Assembly (NCBI GenBank): GCA_937894465.1
Contig: CALCRE010000237.1
Span: 1-16,496 of the forward strand
Direction of reading: 5' to 3'
From: an uncultured Clostridia bacterium
GTDB lineage: Bacteria; Bacillota; Clostridia; JAAYHZ01
DNA length: 16,496 nt
Below the pieces are notes generated by a model. That model saw nothing but the letters and a program-made list of their open reading frames with translations. It was not told the origin of the DNA and searched no databases. The translations under genes were made by a program, and so were the position numbers. Positions 14,580 to 16,496 of this stretch are shown one piece after another. Position 1 is the stretch's first letter, and the number at the start of each line of letters is the position of its first letter.

Positions 14580-16370
14580 ATGTACACTCAGGCAGAAAGC
14601 AATCCAACAACCAAATTTAAAATGTTGATCATAATCGCTATAACATTGACTTTTGCCATGGTGCCTGCATGCCAATCTGAGAGAAACAAACCGCTCACGT
14701 CTGACAAAACCGTGGATTTCCAAAAAACCTATGAAAAAACGTACGTTGTCCATTGGTTAACCGGTAGTGAAAAATCAGTAGAATACGAAGGAAACCGGTA
14801 TGACGAACTGTTATTGGAGGAGATGTTCAATTTGGACATTCGTATATGGCGATTGTCGCCGGAAGGCTGGTATATGTTTGAAACGTATTTAAATTCGGGG
14901 AACTTACCGGATATTGGCTTTTACGGAAGTTTGGTGTCTTTTGATTCGAACTATAGAAAAGAAGATTTATATAACAAAAGTTTCAGTCAATCCATACATT
15001 TAGATACATTAAGAACCCATATGCCGTCTTTGTTTCGAATTTATGAGAATAACCCTCAATATTATACCTACTGCCGAATAAACGAAAACGAGTTATACAG
15101 CTTGCCGGCTATTGCAGTCAACAACATGATTCCCCGATATATCAATGTTTTTAATTTTGATTGGTTGGAAAAGCTCGGTTTCGAATTTGATCACTTGACG
15201 GAATGCAAATTTCCAAACACACCGGATTATGAAGCGTATCAAGGCCGACTGTATTTTGCAACTAATAAGTTATCCATAGAACAATTTACCGATCTATTAC
15301 GCAAGTTCACTTATAATGATCCGGACGGAAACGGTAAAGACGATACCTATGGTCTTTTCCAGAATTCTTATTCTAATATCATATCGCAATTGTTTGGTCA
15401 GAACGGTTATATCTTCAAATATGATAAGGAGTTAGACAAGTGTATTCCGAATTTTGCCGACAAGAACATAAAGGATGAGTTGATATGGGAAACAGCGGCT
15501 ATCACAGAAGGAATTGTGATCAGACGAAATATTAATTCGCAATACAACCCTTCTGTGACTTCTGAGAAATACGGTTATGTGAATATCCCCTTCGCATCTC
15601 TTTTTACTAATATTGCAAAAGCGCCGACATTGCCGAGCGTTTTTAATATTTCAACCCGTACAACAATTCCAAGTAAAACCGACGATGATCTTCCTGATGG
15701 CAACGCCCGGTATGTACTCATGCCGGTACCCGGTGAAAAAGGTGGTTTTGCAGCATATGATAACAGCCTTTACAGAAAAGGCAACGAATATGTTTTTGCA
15801 AAAATGGAAAAGGACAAGATGGATCGAATTTTGTCCATGTTGGAATACACTTTATTCGGTAATGACAGGATGTATTTTTTATACGGAAATGAAAATGTTC
15901 ATTTCAAATGGTCCGGAGAACCTTATGCAAGTGTGCCGGTGATCAAAGATCCGAAAACATTAGAAGAACCTTATCGATCCGAAACAGCCTTGGGACAGCT
16001 GGGGAACCTCTATTTCCGCACCGATCCGTTTTATCTTTTTAACTATGAGTCATCCATCGTGAATTTTTACAAATACTATTTCAATTATTACACCTATGAA
16101 GATTTATTTATCGTTCCGTACAAATACATAGAAACAGAAACCATTGTAGATGAAGTGTTTAACGGTAATTTTAATACCTACAATAATTTGACGATCCCAG
16201 TTATAAATCTGACAAATGATGTGAGGAACGGGTATATAACCGATATAGAAGATGCATTTGACAATTACCTGAATGCTTTGTATATCAATCCGGATTTCAA
16301 AAAATTGCTTGAGTACATCAATGATGACCGGTTTGTCAGGTACAAAGGTTCTTTGGACATCAGTGAGTGA
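14580..16370 (+). CDS. Extracellular solute-binding lipoprotein (family 1)
   Basis: This is a probable membrane-anchored sugar-binding protein of 596 residues, long for the family but typical of LipO-like members. From the chosen start it has a charged n-region (KFK), a hydrophobic core and a lipobox VPAC with Cys31 as the lipidation site. The mature part contains DPDGNGKDDTYG (from D247), a calcium-loop-like motif common in these proteins, and YVLMPVPGEKGG. Aromatic-rich stretches follow, including the C-terminal LYINPDFKKLLEY. An in-frame ATG at 14541 lacks a ribosome binding site and sits only about 8 nt after the predicted transcription start; the ATG at 14580 follows an AAGGATG (14563-14569), so I choose it. 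A third lipoprotein begins 7 nt after the stop. No permease genes are visible downstream within the window, so ligand and transporter partners are unknown. Confidence 0.85.
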   Translation: MYTQAESNPTTKFKMLIIIAITLTFAMVPACQSERNKPLTSDKTVDFQKTYEKTYVVHWLTGSEKSVEYEGNRYDELLLEEMFNLDIRIWRLSPEGWYMFETYLNSGNLPDIGFYGSLVSFDSNYRKEDLYNKSFSQSIHLDTLRTHMPSLFRIYENNPQYYTYCRINENELYSLPAIAVNNMIPRYINVFNFDWLEKLGFEFDHLTECKFPNTPDYEAYQGRLYFATNKLSIEQFTDLLRKFTYNDPDGNGKDDTYGLFQNSYSNIISQLFGQNGYIFKYDKELDKCIPNFADKNIKDELIWETAAITEGIVIRRNINSQYNPSVTSEKYGYVNIPFASLFTNIAKAPTLPSVFNISTRTTIPSKTDDDLPDGNARYVLMPVPGEKGGFAAYDNSLYRKGNEYVFAKMEKDKMDRILSMLEYTLFGNDRMYFLYGNENVHFKWSGEPYASVPVIKDPKTLEEPYRSETALGQLGNLYFRTDPFYLFNYESSIVNFYKYYFNYYTYEDLFIVPYKYIETETIVDEVFNGNFNTYNNLTIPVINLTNDVRNGYITDIEDAFDNYLNALYINPDFKKLLEYINDDRFVRYKGSLDISE

Positions 16371-16377
16371 GGAAGAA

Positions 16378-16496
16378 ATGATGAGTAGAAAGTTTTTCAT
16401 AATTGTTTTGATCCTATTTACACTTAATGCTTTATTCGGTTCGTGCGACCATTCGAACAATAATGTGGAAACATCGGTGAAAGAAACAACCCTATT
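16378..16496 (+). CDS. Lipoprotein, 5' part only (probable third solute-binding protein)
   Basis: Only 39 codons are visible before the window ends. They encode a lysine-containing start (MMSRK), a hydrophobic core (FFIIVLILFTLNALF) and a lipobox FGSC with Cys23 as the likely lipidated residue, followed by a polar linker rich in Asn, Ser and Thr. GAGG at 16369-16372 gives a ribosome binding site for the ATG at 16378 (5 nt) or 16381 (8 nt). It lies 7 nt after the previous gene, so they share a transcript. The lipoprotein nature is clear. A solute-binding function is only inferred from the neighbour. Confidence 0.7.
   Translation, partial: MMSRKFFIIVLILFTLNALFGSCDHSNNNVETSVKETTL

Noticed and set aside
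1..16496. CRISPR arrays, transposases, tRNA/rRNA genes, phage or defence systems
   Set aside because: Reading both strands I found no spaced direct repeats, transposase motifs, cloverleaf sequences or recognisable defence genes. The only mobile-associated hint is the decayed antitoxin.

Overview
The window comes from an AT-rich genome of a low-GC Gram-positive bacterium (Bacillota). A clostridial or Paenibacillus-like anaerobe is the best guess, but this is inference. The support is strong AAGGAG/GGAGG ribosome binding sites, sigma-A type promoters (TTGNNN-17-TATAAT), lipoprotein signal peptides on extracytoplasmic solute-binding proteins, an AraM-type glycerol-1-phosphate dehydrogenase, a DUF1189 membrane protein and a cysteine-type sulfatase. 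I see no tRNA, rRNA, CRISPR array, insertion sequence or prophage.

Layout. Positions 1-1074 (minus) hold an araM/egsA-like sn-glycerol-1-phosphate dehydrogenase cut by the window edge. A 207-bp divergent gap carries promoters in both directions and a perfect MarR-type operator. From there a plus-strand operon runs: MarR regulator (1282-1743), two half-transporters of a heterodimeric ABC exporter (1756-3609 and 3606-5420), and a sugar-binding-type lipoprotein (5450-6991). A 13-bp perfect hairpin closes it. The following 'empty' stretch (7102-7482) is a decayed MBL-fold hydrolase gene on the minus strand, just downstream of a DUF1189 membrane protein (7498-8310, minus) and a cytoplasmic sulfatase (8463-9932, minus). 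Each of these last two has its own promoter.

Between the sulfatase and the next operon lies a broken RelB/DinJ antitoxin gene (10045-10241). A plus-strand operon with an extended -10 promoter follows: alpha/beta hydrolase (10284-11075), uvrB (11098-13098) and a DUF4432/aldose-epimerase-like gene (13147-14121) that looks frameshifted near its 3' end. A 46-residue single-pass membrane protein (14275-14415) comes next, and a terminator stands at 14461-14492. A new promoter then drives a second solute-binding lipoprotein (14580-16370), with a third lipoprotein starting 7 nt later and running off the window.

How it fits together. The sulfatase, acetyl-esterase-like hydrolase, epimerase-like protein and sugar-binding lipoproteins suggest uptake and trimming of decorated (sulfated, acetylated) glycans. 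No importer permease or glycosidase is present here, so the link is contextual. The MarR/ABC pair is a typical drug or toxic-compound efflux module, oddly joined to a solute-binding lipoprotein. uvrB is a housekeeping DNA-repair gene lodged in the metabolic operon. The window also shows gene decay: one MBL-hydrolase relic, one antitoxin relic and one probable 1-nt frameshift. I did not find a clear new biological system. The most unusual items are the exporter-plus-binding-protein operon and the anti-Shine-Dalgarno leader in front of the small membrane protein.
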